The notes under the pieces are model-generated. The model searched no databases and was not told the DNA's origin. It saw only the letters and a list, made by a program, of their open reading frames with translations. A DNA stretch of 64,000 bases from Omphalotus guepiniiformis (taxonomy: Eukaryota > Basidiomycota > Agaricomycetes > Agaricales > Omphalotaceae). The translations under genes and the position numbers were made by a program. The stretch is taken from NCBI GenBank assembly GCA_028554645.1, contig JAQOOI010000072.1, positions 1-64,000 on the forward strand. The letters run 5' to 3'. Numbering within the stretch: the stretch's first letter is position 1; each line of letters starts with the position of its first letter. Below, piece after piece: positions 22,981 through 34,968 of the stretch.

Positions 22981-25362
22981 CTAAGCAGTTTGAGGACTAG
23001 CCTTAGGGAGGTTGAAGGAAGACCCTGAGCAAGGGAGGTTGAGCCCTCCCAGCCACGCTTGCACTTCTGGATGTAACGGCCCTGCTTCGCCCACGACAGC
23101 GCGGTACAGCATCAGCGAACCCATCGCGTAGTGAAACTCCGCGGATCGACCGTGAAGCGTTTCCACCTGAAGGAAAGCCGCTGGAAGTCAACTTGTAAGC
23201 AATAGAGAAAGGTGGAGCCACTCACGTCCATGTTAAGATAGCTAGCGAAAAAGAAACGGAATTCTCCCAGGTCACCTTCTGCTGGTCCCAAATTGCGAAA
23301 GCGAGATAAGTCCGCGTAGAGAGTGGGCACCCCTTCTTGGACAAACGTGCGCGTAAGAGAACGGAAATCCCCAGAGTTCAAAGCAAACATCAAAAAAAAG
23401 CGGACTCAGTGGCTCTGGATATTGACCATACAACAACATCAGCCCAGTAAGAGCCCCAAACACCGCCATAGCTTCTTTTCAAGCAGGGGCGAGCAGACTG
23501 CCAAGAGCTGTCGGGCAGCTGACTGCCAACGAGCACTTCTCGCCGTAAACTTGAGTGAAAAAGCGGCCGTGACGTTCTCGGATCACGCTCCATGCGTTCA
23601 TCAAAACCTCAACCTCAACACCCCGTCCAAACGACAAAAAAACCCCACCCAAAGCACTACCAACACACTTTTCGAACCAACGATTAGAGCTAAGAAGGAT
23701 TGAGTAGTCATTTTGCTTAACGCAGTCTAGAATCACTTGAAGTAAGTTCTGTGCTGCAGCCTTTGGTGAGGACCCGGTGATGCGCAGGATGGGAGCGGAA
23801 GCAGACACCGGGTGAACTTTCGAGAACACGAAGCGGGCAAAGCCCGCAAGGTTATCTGCTTCCGACTGAACAGCTGGGGCAGCCCAATCCTGAGCCCGTA
23901 GCTGGGGCGGAACATTGCAGCTCAGGGTTTGATCCTGCACCACCTCAGCTACCGCGTTTGGAGCTGAAGGTTGGATTTCCACTGGTTCTTGCGCCTGCGC
24001 CTGCCTGCGCACCCTTCGAAGGCTAAGCTAGTTAGGGGGTGGAGGCTAGGGAAGTGAGTCAAACCCGAGCTCAAGGCGCAAGTAAAAAAAGGCTCACTGT
24101 ATCCGGGCGAAGTTCATCATGTTCCTCACAATCACGCAGGTCATCCAGACTACCGTCGGTTGCAGTAGAAGCTACACTGTCATCTATTCCGTATTGCGCT
24201 GGCTCGTAAAAAAACCAGGAGAGACAGGCGTGCTTGCGAACTTCCGGATCAGTTCCTGGCCCAAGCTCTTGCAACGAAAACCGTACCTTTAAGGGATTTG
24301 AGTCGACAACTATCAGAGGAAGGTTAGCCCATCGTGGGGTGTAATACTGTAGAAAAAGCGGTGCTTACTGGGTTTAAGAACAAACCGATCGCCTTGCAGA
24401 GCGTGTCGCGCCACTCCTACACTACGGCGTCGGGACAAGTCAAGAATGGTCGATTGCACGTCTGTCGAGGCCTTTCGCTTCCAGATTGCGCTATTCCTCG
24501 TTGATCGTCCGGCGTTAGCGAATTCGAGAAGACGAAGGCGAGGAAGGCTGGCTCCTCCAATGCTTCGAGCAGCAGCTGGAAGCGTCCAAGCGAAGCGGGG
24601 GTCGGCCCTAAGATCAAGCACCGTCTCCATAACACTTTGTAGGGTGGTGAAAGGGGATACGAGTAAGTCAACCGTAAGCTTGCAGCTACAACAAATCTCT
24701 TTCACCAGCACTCACCGTCGTTGTCGGTACGGGGGGAAGTACGTGAACGCGTATTCGGCACATCATAGGCTCGCCATCCTGAAAGAGCGCAGAAGTCAAA
24801 CTAGGGGGGCTGGGTCTCTCCAGAGTTGGAGGGGGCTGAGCCACCCCTCTTACGCGCCTCCTATTTGGCTGAGTCCGGGCAGAAGAAGCTAATCTTTCTC
24901 GATTGCACCCCGAGGCTAGAGAACGAAAGCCTAGAGCACGCATTCCGTCAAACGGGGCGGCTGCTGTGGCTTGCGCCAGTTCGGTTAAAGGGCGACGAGA
25001 TCCTTGAGAGTCTCCCACCATTGCTGTGCTTGGATGTCCCTGGGGAACCAAGTTATCTACGCGCGGGGAAGCATACGCCTGAACAGCAGGAGGACGAACC
25101 GCAACAGCGGACGGGATAGGTGGCGGGATGGTGCTGGGAGGTGCTGAGAGATGGGTGTGTTGTTGTTGCTAGAAGTTGCAGGCGCCTGATTATTTCCGGT
25201 ATTAAGCTAGCGAGAAGTGAACGAAGCGAAAGATGGCCGGTTCTGGGTCTGAAGGCGGGGCCAGGTTCGTTGGTGGTGTTACTCCCACAGCTGCACCTTG
25301 TTGAGCGGTGACGAACTGAATGAAGGAGGTAACAAGGTCCACGGGAGTCGAGTGGCTCATGT
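22981..25362 (-). pseudogene. Agaric HECT-like family gene, truncated and frameshifted
   Basis: A plausible start at 25362 (MSHSTPVDLV) leads into a proline/arginine-rich part, then FQDGEPMMCRIRV, and after a frame change a region with RFAWTLPAA and LQGDRFVLKP. Then come ILRITGSSPKAAAQNLLQVI (about 23800), GRGVEVEVL, and finally AEFHYAMGSLMLYR and HPEVQAWLGGLNLPC (about 23100-23000). The order matches an agaric-expanded family whose intact members end in a HECT-like ubiquitin-ligase domain, according to memory. Here that domain is absent and stops interrupt at least two exon joins. It runs head-on into the dioxygenase gene. Function of the intact family is uncertain. Confidence 0.5.
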
Positions 25363-27279
25363 TGACTAAAAAAAGGGAGCGTCAGATCTTCACGGTAGAT
25401 AAACGAACGTGAACGTACCTTGAGCTTTGGAAACGAAGGCGGGTGGTTGGCGTGTTCTGAAGGGAAAAAAGGAGACGAGACAAGCAAAAAAGAGCGTAAT
25501 TTAGGTGATTTAGCAGCGGGTTACTGAAGAAAAGAGAGCAAAGTAGTTGGGGAGGTAAGGTGGTGTTTGTACGGATCGCTAAACGGTGTTTACTTAGTAG
25601 ATACGCAGCGTCACACGTCGATAACACGTACAGATCAGCCTGTGTTGTAGCTGCATCAGCCAATCGAGCACTCCGCACTACACGAGCACCACGAAGAGGG
25701 AATGCCGCTTCTTCCACAACGATCGCTGCATTTTTCAACTTTGTTTCTCTTCTAGTTGTTCATCTTGCGGTATATCCTTGACTCTTACACCTAATCAGTT
25801 AACAGATAGATAGAATAGATGGAGCCCGAAGTCAGCCAGATGAGTTAATTAATCAGAAACAGTAGATCAAGAAGACAGCAGACCTTAAAGCCTTATCATC
25901 CCATGCTTTAGCTGCTTAAACTACTGCTTTCGGGTCTTTGACTGTGAGAGGGTTTGCTTTGATCTTTGACGAAGTTGAGCATAGGCTGCACCTAACTACA
26001 CTACAAGCACAAACATTGTTCACAGCCACTTGACTGGTAGGCAGTTGAGGCTAAGTCGCTATAGTGATACCTCATAGGGGGCGTGCTTCAGGCCTACTAA
26101 GTCGCCACTTTCATCGCTTTTAATTTAAGGCAACATTCCCCTTAATGTCAATCCGCCTGGAACTTAGCCGTTTATACCTCAAGAAAAAAAGGCTTCACAG
26201 TCCACCTCCTGCTACTTCCAGCCACGCGCTTCCGTTGCTCACCGTTGACCGGCGTTTACTTTCACCAAGGCTTCATTAACTAAACTTTGCAGCAGGAGAG
26301 GTTACCGCTTTTCAAGTGAGTCACTTGACAATTAGGACTTACAAATGTTAGTTCTTCAAGTAAGGTAGTTGTATTTTTTGGTGAAAAGTGAGGTGATAAT
26401 ATTTCGTCAAAAAGTACCAGTACCTTGGTTGAAGAGTATTTGACAGCAATAATTAAGGACCAACGAGCCTTGTGAGAAGACCTTTGAGATGCGTGGTGAT
26501 AGATGGACAGTTACAACTGTGTACTCAGCGGAGCTCACGCTGGCCGCTGTACTTACCGTAGCCAGCTTGGGGTCCGCGCCGGCTGTTCTCCAGCTAAGTT
26601 TACTGTATTCAGACATTTAGCATTTCCTAATGAGCAGAAATCTCGCTGAAATGCCTCAAGTTTTTCCGTTCATTTCGAGCGTTGGAACTGTAAATGATTG
26701 GTATTCACTTTCTCGAACCGTTTTCTCCCTTGTTTTCTAGTGAACGAAACTGTGTACAATTACTCAACCTTTCTTATTCCGTTCCTATAGGCGAACATTA
26801 CAGTTGTTCTCACGCGTTTCTGGTTCTAAAGAATCATAGGAATTGGGTTAAAAGTTCTCATGCGTTTAAGTTAGGCCAAAACTTGATTGTTCCAATTACG
26901 ATTATTAAGCTTGCGTTTATAAAGCATCACCACACACTTTCTTTTTCACTTTCCCACCGAAAAAAGCAATCACTCCTGGGTGTGAGTATGTATACATGTC
27001 TGTTTCCACAGTTTATTTGACTGACTGCGGACCTTGACTTCGTAGAATGTCATCAATCAGGATTAGGGCCTCATGTCTTTCCAAGTTCTCATATTGTGCG
27101 ATGCACCCCGTATCCATGATCTGATGGGCTCAATGGGCTCAATGTCTCCTTTTGAATCGTATCCTCCTTCGGTAGGACTCGTCATGAGATTGAGATAATC
27201 ATGATCGAGATCTGATATCAGATTTATTGGCATATGTATATATACCTGCGCATTACACCATCTTCTGGGCCATACAATA
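25363..27279. other. Gene-poor stretch upstream of the decarboxylase
   Basis: No gene recognised. Open frames at 25382-25738 (minus) and 26694-27020 (plus) have no family features. The last few hundred bases, with pyrimidine-rich tracts near 26940-26960, are likely the decarboxylase promoter. Confidence 0.4.
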
Positions 27280-29605
27280 ATGTCTCTGTCACGACACAGT
27301 AGGTTCATTTTTCCAGGATTTATACGTGCTTTAGGTTCATTAATACCTTGCTTGCAGTCAATCCCGACGAAGTCATTCAGAGATCTAAAGATCATCGTCA
27401 TTCTCTTCATCGTCAAGGGAAACATGATAGACGCACCATTCACCAGTCCTGGAGTCGCGATGAAGATGCGGCGGGAGTTCCCAAGTATACTATGCCAGAG
27501 GTTGGAATCCCCTCGAAAGCGGCGTATCAACTCCTCCACGACGAAACTGCCCTGGATGGCAACCCTCTTTTGAACCTGGCTTCCTTCGTCATGTATGACA
27601 AGATGGGTGCTCAGACTGCTGATGTTCAATATACTACAGCTTCGTGCACACATGGATGCCAGAGGACGCGAACAAGCTCATCATGGAAAATATCAATAAG
27701 AACCAAGTAGATCTGGACGAATATCCTGCTGCTACGGTTATCCACAATCGCTGCGTCTCAATGAGTATGTGCCATTGTCGTATTTCACGATATACATTAA
27801 CATATTCATTCATTACTACAGTTGCTTCTCTATGGAAAGCCCCGTCCATTGGAAAGGTGATCGGCACTTCCACAGCAGGCTCCTCTGAGGCCATCATGCT
27901 CGGGGGGTTGGCAATGAAAAAGCGTTGGCAAGAGGCCCGGAAAGCTGCCGGAAAGGATCACTACCATCCTAACATCGTTTTTGGATCAAACGCGCAAGTA
28001 GCTCTCGAGAAATTTGCCAGGTGACAATAACCATAGAATCGACAAAGTTACCGAAGCTAAATCAGTATTTCACATGCAGATACTTTGACGTTGAATGTCG
28101 CCTTGTCCCTGTGAAAGCTAGTAACAACTTTGTCATGGATCCCAAGGATGCCATACAGTTCATTGACGAAAATACCATTGGTGTCATGGTAATTTTAGGC
28201 AGCACCTACACCGGACACTTTGAAAATGTTCAGGAGATGAACGACTTGCGTGAGTGCTCTAAATCTTTACCTCTACGACTCTCCTCACCATCGCCACAGT
28301 TGATAAACTGCAGGAAGATACTGGGCTAGATATCCCAATCCATGTAGATGGTGCATCTGGCGCTTTCGTCGCCCCCTTTGCATACCCATCCTTGAAGTGG
28401 AGCTTCGATGTCCCTCGTGTTGTCTCTATAAATACTTCGGGACACAAGTTTGGACTCGTATATGCCGGTATTGGCTGGGTTTTGTGGCGGGATGAGAGTT
28501 ATCTGAACAAAGATCTGGTGTTCGAATTACGTGAGTGTTCAAAATCCTTGTTGCTAAGCCTTGGTGGACTAAAAAATCATCATCTAGACTACCTCGGAAG
28601 TGTTGAATACTCCTTCACTCTGTATGGTATTCCGCTGATATTCCAAACATAGCTAACCTTCTTGGTTTGCTTAAGGAATTTCTCCAAGCCAGCTTCGCCC
28701 ATTATTGCGCAGATGTTCAACTTCCTGAACCTCGGATTTGAAGGGTATCGAAAGATTGCAATCAAGGACCTTCGAAATGCGAGGTTGCTTTCGAGGGCTC
28801 TGGAAAACACGTATTACAAGGTAATGATGAAATATCGAGATGATTGTTGATGGCTGAATTCACGTTACCGCAGGTACTAAGCAACATCCACCGTGTCCTA
28901 CCAGGTAAAGAAGAAGATGACGATCCTGAATCGTACGAACCGGGGCTTCCGGTAGTCTCATTCACGTGCGTGTTTGAGATATACGAGGCTTGTCTTCACT
29001 GACCATCATGTGCTTAACACGTTATCGGATGATTACAAGCAGAAGTATCCTCATGTCCAGCAAGTTTGGATTCAGGTATGTGTTTGCTTGCTCGTATGAA
29101 ACTTCCTATGATTGACATCTGGGGGCTCTTACTCTCATAGTCGATGCTGAGATCGAAAGGATGGATCGTACCTAACTACGGCGTATGGCACATTCTTCAC
29201 CGCGATTTCAGTATCAACTCTGATCCTTTCTCATTGTGTTTCAGGCCCCAGCAGGAGCGTCAGACACAGAGATGTTACGTGTCGTCGGTATGTAGTTGTT
29301 TGCAAGAGCAGTCCAAAGCCGACACTGATAGGATGATTAGTGAGAGAGACCTTGAGTGAGGACCTCATTGAGCGGCTGATATCTGACATCCTCGAAACCA
29401 CGGAAGCGCTGATGGGTGAGCAGACTTGCCTTTTCAAAAGCACAAACTGACCAAAAATGTTGCAGAGGAAGCCGGGGCACAGATGATGGTTTTAGCGAGC
29501 AAAAGTATGCATCAGGCCGAAAGGGAACATGGCAGGCCCGATAAGGACAATTTCGGAAATGTACAGGACGAACAAGGTCAAGCAGGATATTCCAGGCAGT
29601 GTTAA
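27280..29605 (+). CDS. GAD1: Glutamate decarboxylase
   Basis: PLP-dependent enzyme that turns glutamate into GABA and CO2 in the cytosol. Exons: 27280-27298, 27358-27592, 27640-27764, 27822-28020, 28080-28249, 28300-28530, 28588-28621, 28676-28820, 28874-28965, 29021-29075, 29141-29182, 29245-29287, 29341-29415 and 29466-29605. Together they give 534 residues with a closed frame. Clear family blocks are [45 protein letters not shown] and the cofactor lysine K299 in SGHKFG. The C-terminus reads KGWIVPNYG and RVVVRETLS. Intron 28966-29020 ends in AC, not AG, although its donor, branch site and length are normal; without removing it exactly there the frame closes early. At the 27592/27640 join three extra residues (IFV) appear. 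Its 3' end faces the kinase-ankyrin gene 118 bp away. Confidence 0.85.
28966..29020 (+). other. Predicted GT-AC intron in the decarboxylase gene
   Basis: Removing these 55 bases joins ...VVSFT to [12 protein letters not shown], exactly as expected for the family, and keeps the frame. The donor is GTGCGT and a CTGAC branch-like site lies about 20 bases before the end, but the last two bases are AC. A spliced product using a normal AG could not keep the conserved residues. Confidence 0.6.
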
Positions 29606-29723
29606 ATCGACGTCGACATACATACAATTACAATGTACACTGTACAATACTCTGTAAAATGCATACTTCAACTTGTGTAACTTTAGTGCGGCAGGGAAGA
29701 AGATGTGGCGACAGATAATAAAT

Positions 29724-32700
29724 CTATTCATTCGAGCTAGTATTTGCTGCTTGGATCCCTAACAAACGGTTCAGAAGCAGCCTGTACCTCTGTGCACTCG
29801 CGTCTCGAGTCACCTTGTCTTCCCCAAGAAGGTCGCGCAATTGGTGGGAGGACTGTGAATGTTGACTGAGTACCCATTCGACAACTGTAATCGCATTCAT
29901 GCCCTGATACTCTATAGTCCCCTGCCCCAATCCTTTGTCCAAAAACTCGATAGCCAGCTCCAAATTAGCCATAGCTACTGCCGTAAACAAGACGGGGATG
30001 ACATTCTTTTCCGGAACCTGGTAATTGACGACTTCCTCTGAACCGTAAGTACTCTCGGAAAGGAGATGGCGAACCATCTGCGAGCGGACGTGCTTTTCAG
30101 TGTCCGTTTTTAGCAAGGGTACTGCGTGGTGGAATACTGTCCAAGAGTTTTCCGGGCTGACAATGAACGAGGGTTTTTTATCGAGACCAATGAGATATCG
30201 GATCGAATCGACGCTCTTTTCTCTCGGACTATACATGAGCTCCCCAAGTATCGTGACAGGAACACCCTGCGAGAAATTGACGTATGTGAAATCAACGTCA
30301 GCTCCATACACAAGGAGGAGATCAGCAAGTTCGAAATCTTGCTTTCTGACCGCGGTAGCAAACGCAGGCTTCTGCTTTCCAGCTGCAGGTGGATCAACTG
30401 GAACACCCTTCTTGAGAAGATATTCCGCAATTGCAATGCCGCCCCTCGATGAGCGCGGCCTTTCAGCAAGAACCTGAAGTAAGGAACGTTGTTGGCATTC
30501 TGGAGATACATCGTAAAGCGCTGCGACATCGGCTCCGTGTTCGGTAAGAAGGCGAAAGAGGGGTTCATGATTCAGCTTCACAGCTTCAACAATCGGGAGA
30601 GAATAACCTATCCCATTTACAGCATGTCCGAGCTGAAGAAGATTCTCGACGATATCGTACCGCCCGAGCCGAACTAACGAAGTCATTATCTCTACCGAAA
30701 GATTAGTTGCTGTGGCCTTCGCAGCTTCGTTGTCATTGCCGACAAATGTCTGTTCGCGATCGTGCAGCATCCGAAGGGTACGAGTCATAGCAGACTTGTA
30801 CTCTACTCCATGCCGAGTGACCCGACTGTGCAAGGATGTATGATCCGCCATGGTAACCTTGAGCTGAAGCGCGATTCTGAGCATCTCCATTTCGGATATT
30901 ATTCGAGTCGGAGTCGGAGCCCTTGCATCAAGATAGCTCAGTATCACCTCCAGAATGTCTGGTAGAGTCAACACAGACGCCATAACGACAGGACATACTG
31001 ATAATCCCGTATTGGCATGTAGTTTTCCGTGAAGGCCCTCTAATGGATCCGCGCCCAATGCGAGCAGAGCCCGTACGGCCGGCAGACTATTCATGATCAC
31101 CGCCCTCGAGAGCGGTGAGACAGGTAAGAGATGAAGGTTCTCATAGTCTGCCCACATATATTGGTTCCGTATCGGGCTTTTGACGGAACGAACACTGGGG
31201 TGGGCCGCATGTGCCAAAGATGCACCTTCTCGGACGAGTCGTGAAGCAATGTCAGGAATGTCGTCTTCACTGAACGAACTGAGCCAATACAGGGGAGTTT
31301 CATTCGCAAATTGCCCCCCATCTGCTTTGGCTCCTCGGTCTAGTAGATAGAGAGCACAGGCAAGGTGGCCGCCACGACATGCACTGAGAAGCGGCGTCTC
31401 GTCACGCTCTTGGTTCGGGTGGTCGATATCAACATCGTACTTCTCCGCGACATGTTTCAATGCAGCAAGTTCCCCGAGCCCGGCTATCATGTGTAATATA
31501 CCATCCCCTCGGTGATTCACATAAATATCATTCAGAGAGTCTACTCCGCGAAAGGCCATCTCGTCTTGTATGTCTTTGTTCAAGGCCTGAAGATCCCAAA
31601 CATTATAAGGCCTTCGTAGTTTGTGCGGAAAATAAAAGGGCATCCCAATGCCTCCGCAAGCTGTGTTGAGGGCGTAGACAGCTTGGGATTTAGCGTCTCT
31701 GAGCCAATTTTGTATTTCTTCGAGATTGGAGCTGTTAGCATGCTTCGAGGCGATTTGATTGCACTCTGAAATGCATTTCCTATGCCCATGAATGATGGCC
31801 CAGTAGATCCAATCCCTCTGCTGTTCGGGGCTAACATCAAGTGGTACTCTGAAGGCCTCGTGAACCCGCCAGCACCACGCTCGCGCAAGATAAGATTGCT
31901 CGCATTCCTCATCGCACGAAGCGGCAGATTTCAGCCAATGGCACGCTTTCGCTGGATCAAAAACAGTGCCAAGCTCGTGGCAATAGCATTGAAATAAGAA
32001 AAAGGATGCAAGGGCTGGAGTAATTTGGGTTGGTGCTGCCTGTTCCGTCGAAGACGCTGCAACAGCGAACTCCAGATCGCGTACAAAAGCGCCTTGTAAG
32101 TCCCAGTCAAGAACTTGTTTCAGGCGCTGAGGGTCGAAGAGAAACTATACAAAAGAAATGAGTGTTCCACTGAGGGAGATCGGGCAGGAAACTCACTGCT
32201 CCGGGAGGCGGGGGAGAGAGTTTAGATCGATGACCCGGTCTGAAAATCCTGATTTAGAAACTGAAAAAAGAGGGAAAGATTTGAAAATACCCTTTCTTCT
32301 GATAGTCGTGATCTCCGTTATTGACATCCATCTTTGCTAGATAGATGCCAATTGAGTCGGGTGTTATTCCGTGATAGCCCTAGGTAGAAGTCCATATATG
32401 CGTTGAGAGACATGGCATACAGAGAACAGGAAGTCGTTACCGGAGCCAATTTCGTTTGTTCCGCCTCGTACTGCCTGTCAGACTCAGCTGCACTTTGTAT
32501 AATGTCGTCAATTTCTGAAAACCTATGTTATGATTTAAAGCGATCACATTGTATGAAACATAAGTCGACCACCTACGTCTTTGCTTGCAAACCAACAATT
32601 GCCTTCACCAAGCTTCGATCTCCAGGATTCTCTCGAATGGTATTCTCCAACACATAATTTACGATATCGAGCTCGAGGGCGCTTACGGCCTCACTATACC

Positions 32701-33748
32701 AAGCCAAAGTCTCCTTCGCGCGTACGAACAGCTCGCTGGTTTGTTTCAAGCCATGAATGTCGGACTTGGTCAACGGCTCTCCATCATCCGACTGCAGCAT
32801 AATGAAGGGATTTTTACCGTCCAACATCGTTCTCCATATCAGAAGGCCCAACGAATATACGTCGGTGAGTTTGAGTTCTTCCTCGCTAGGGTCGGTTTGC
32901 TCGTAGAACTCGGGAGCCTCGTACGGGATTGTAGGTGTGCGGTATTGTAGCGCTCCCTTATCGGTTTGCAGATCCATCACAGACCCACCAAAATCAGCTA
33001 TCTTGGCAGTGTACTTGATCTCCGCGTCAGCGGGTAAATTCGGATAGATTAACACGTTCTCGTGCTTGAGATCGCCATGGATGATCCCACACGCATGAAG
33101 GATGGAAATACCCTTTGAAACGTCCCAGCAGAGTTTTTTCTTCACGTCAAACGGAAGGTTTCCTTCAGCGTTTATCTGAAAACGTGCCAGAGTTCCTAAC
33201 TCTGAGAGCTCGAGCACGAGAACAGGATAAGGCGATCCTGTACCCTCAGCTGCATCCCAACTCAAACCTAACAAACGCACGATGTTGGGATGGTATCGAA
33301 TCGGCTCATGCAGCAAAGCTCGAATTTCTAGCAGGAGCTGCTTCCAGTTGGCTGCTTCTCGCCTGGAGTCTGAACGATGGAGGACGTATTTGAGCGCCAC
33401 ATGTTTGCCCCATCGTGAATTGTACTTTCGTTTCTGATTCTTGCCGCTCCACCCGACGCGCTCTACGGAAAATGAGGCACCAGCAGCGACTTGTGAACGG
33501 TCTGGGCCGAAGGAAGTATCTGAATCGAGAATAAGAGGAAGTTCATCGTGCAGAGCTTGCTCTAGCCCGGACAGAAGTAAGACAAAAGAGGCGAGATGTC
33601 CGCCTGGAGAAGAGGATGCGACACTCTCTGAATTGGTGAATGATAGGTTTCCAATTTGCGACGAGATAGCAGCGGTTGAGTCGAAATCCACCTGCGCAGA
33701 CGTCTCGAATGCAGCGGATATCCAAGGTGTAGAGGAGGCAAAAGACAT
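29724..33748 (-). CDS. Protein kinase with Sel1-like and ankyrin repeats
   Basis: Exons 33748-32577, 32522-32441, 32379-32291, 32239-32197 and 32144-29724 give 1268 residues. Residues 95-390 form a kinase domain with lysine K120 (VALKYV), the catalytic loop HGDLKHEN (HGD at 224-226), ADFGG (251-255) and YEAPE. A linker follows with YLAKMDVNNGD, then a Sel1/TPR-like region (CHWLKSAAS, YLARAWCW, about 510-560). From about 660 to the end are ankyrin repeats such as DETPLLSACRGGHLACALYLL and further copies to about 1150. HGD replaces the usual HRD, common in this fungal group. Similar kinase-ankyrin proteins are numerous in agarics and are suspected in non-self recognition, but no function is proven; there is no NACHT or NB-ARC ATPase. 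The final exon is unusually long and intron-free. Confidence 0.8.
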
Positions 33749-34968
33749 GGTGATTGTTCAATAACAAAACCGTCATGACCAGTATACATGTCAGGATCCA
33801 GGTTCGATGCTAAAGCAAGCTGTCATTCGGGGACATTTGACTTTGGGCGTGTACAGCCTCGAGTAGCACTCGGAACTTGGCACAAAGAGGCAGGCTTCAG
33901 GACCCAGGTTTGTAAGATCCAATGAATTCGGCATTCATAATGGATCTAACTGCAGCAGCTTATGAAGGACCAGAATGCGTTTGAGCTTTGGAGAACGTCG
34001 AGGAAGAGGTTCAAGCGAGAGGCGCGTGAATCCCTACTTTACAAAAGACGTCCGTTTGTCTCGAGACAAATCTTAAACCTGATTGGCTGCTTCCCTTCCC
34101 GATAAAGCTTACCCTTGGCACGTGAGGTATTTATATTATTGCTTACTAAGTTACCTTTTGAAGTTTGATCACTTGCTCACCATCAACGCCGCGAACTTTC
34201 CACGTCGTTCTCGCTCAACTCATTGCGTCGGAATGTATATGTCAGCTCAGTATGGGGTACAAAAGTAAGGGGAAAGGGCAAGGAAGGGGGACAAAGCAAC
34301 GGGAACCGGCAGAGCATAGATTGAGGATGGGTCGAAGCTTCGAGAGAATTTCAATTAGTATATATATTCCAAGGATACACCTTCAAATCTTCACAGCTTC
34401 AATCACTTTGGCTTCAGGCAAGCATATGAGATATACAGTCAGTATCAGCTGCACGGGAGCCAAAAGCGGTCGACCGTAGGTCGGGCGCGGCTGGCACACA
34501 AATAATCACTTGCAGCCCAACCTTACATCGGGTCACTGCTAGTATGTTACTATACACAGGTAAACGCAAGCATAAGTTCATAAGACCAATATGATAGCCA
34601 AGACGCAAGTAAGTAAGAATGTAGACAACTAATGCTATATGACAATATATACACGATATAAACACTTGATGAAGTAGATCATACAGCGAATCCAAATTCG
34701 TGCATAGAAATACATGGACAGAAATCCGTGTCCCACCAAAAGAGATAGATTGGGTATGCATGCGAGATGGACGATACGAAAACAAGCCAGAAGAAAAGAA
34801 AAAGAGGCAAACGAATGTGGTGAATACAAAACTGTAGCAATAAAATACAAAATATGAGCACAAGAACGCGTAGGACTAGGAATCTGAGTTGCTTACAGGA
34901 TTTCTAGACAGAGCAAGACAAAAAGAAGCGAGCATAACCAAGACTAAGCACGCAGATAAATTACATCC
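33749..34968. other. Intergenic
   Basis: Lies between two minus-strand genes: promoter side of the kinase-ankyrin gene and 3' side of the disordered-protein gene. No RNA gene or coding segment is recognised. Short open frames on both strands at 34400-34860 lack features. Confidence 0.5.

Noticed and set aside
26694..27020. 108-codon open frame before the decarboxylase
   Set aside because: No family features and AT-rich promoter-like sequence.
30100..33764. Plus-strand frames opposite the kinase-ankyrin gene
   Set aside because: Antisense shadows; the minus-strand frames hold clear kinase and ankyrin motifs.
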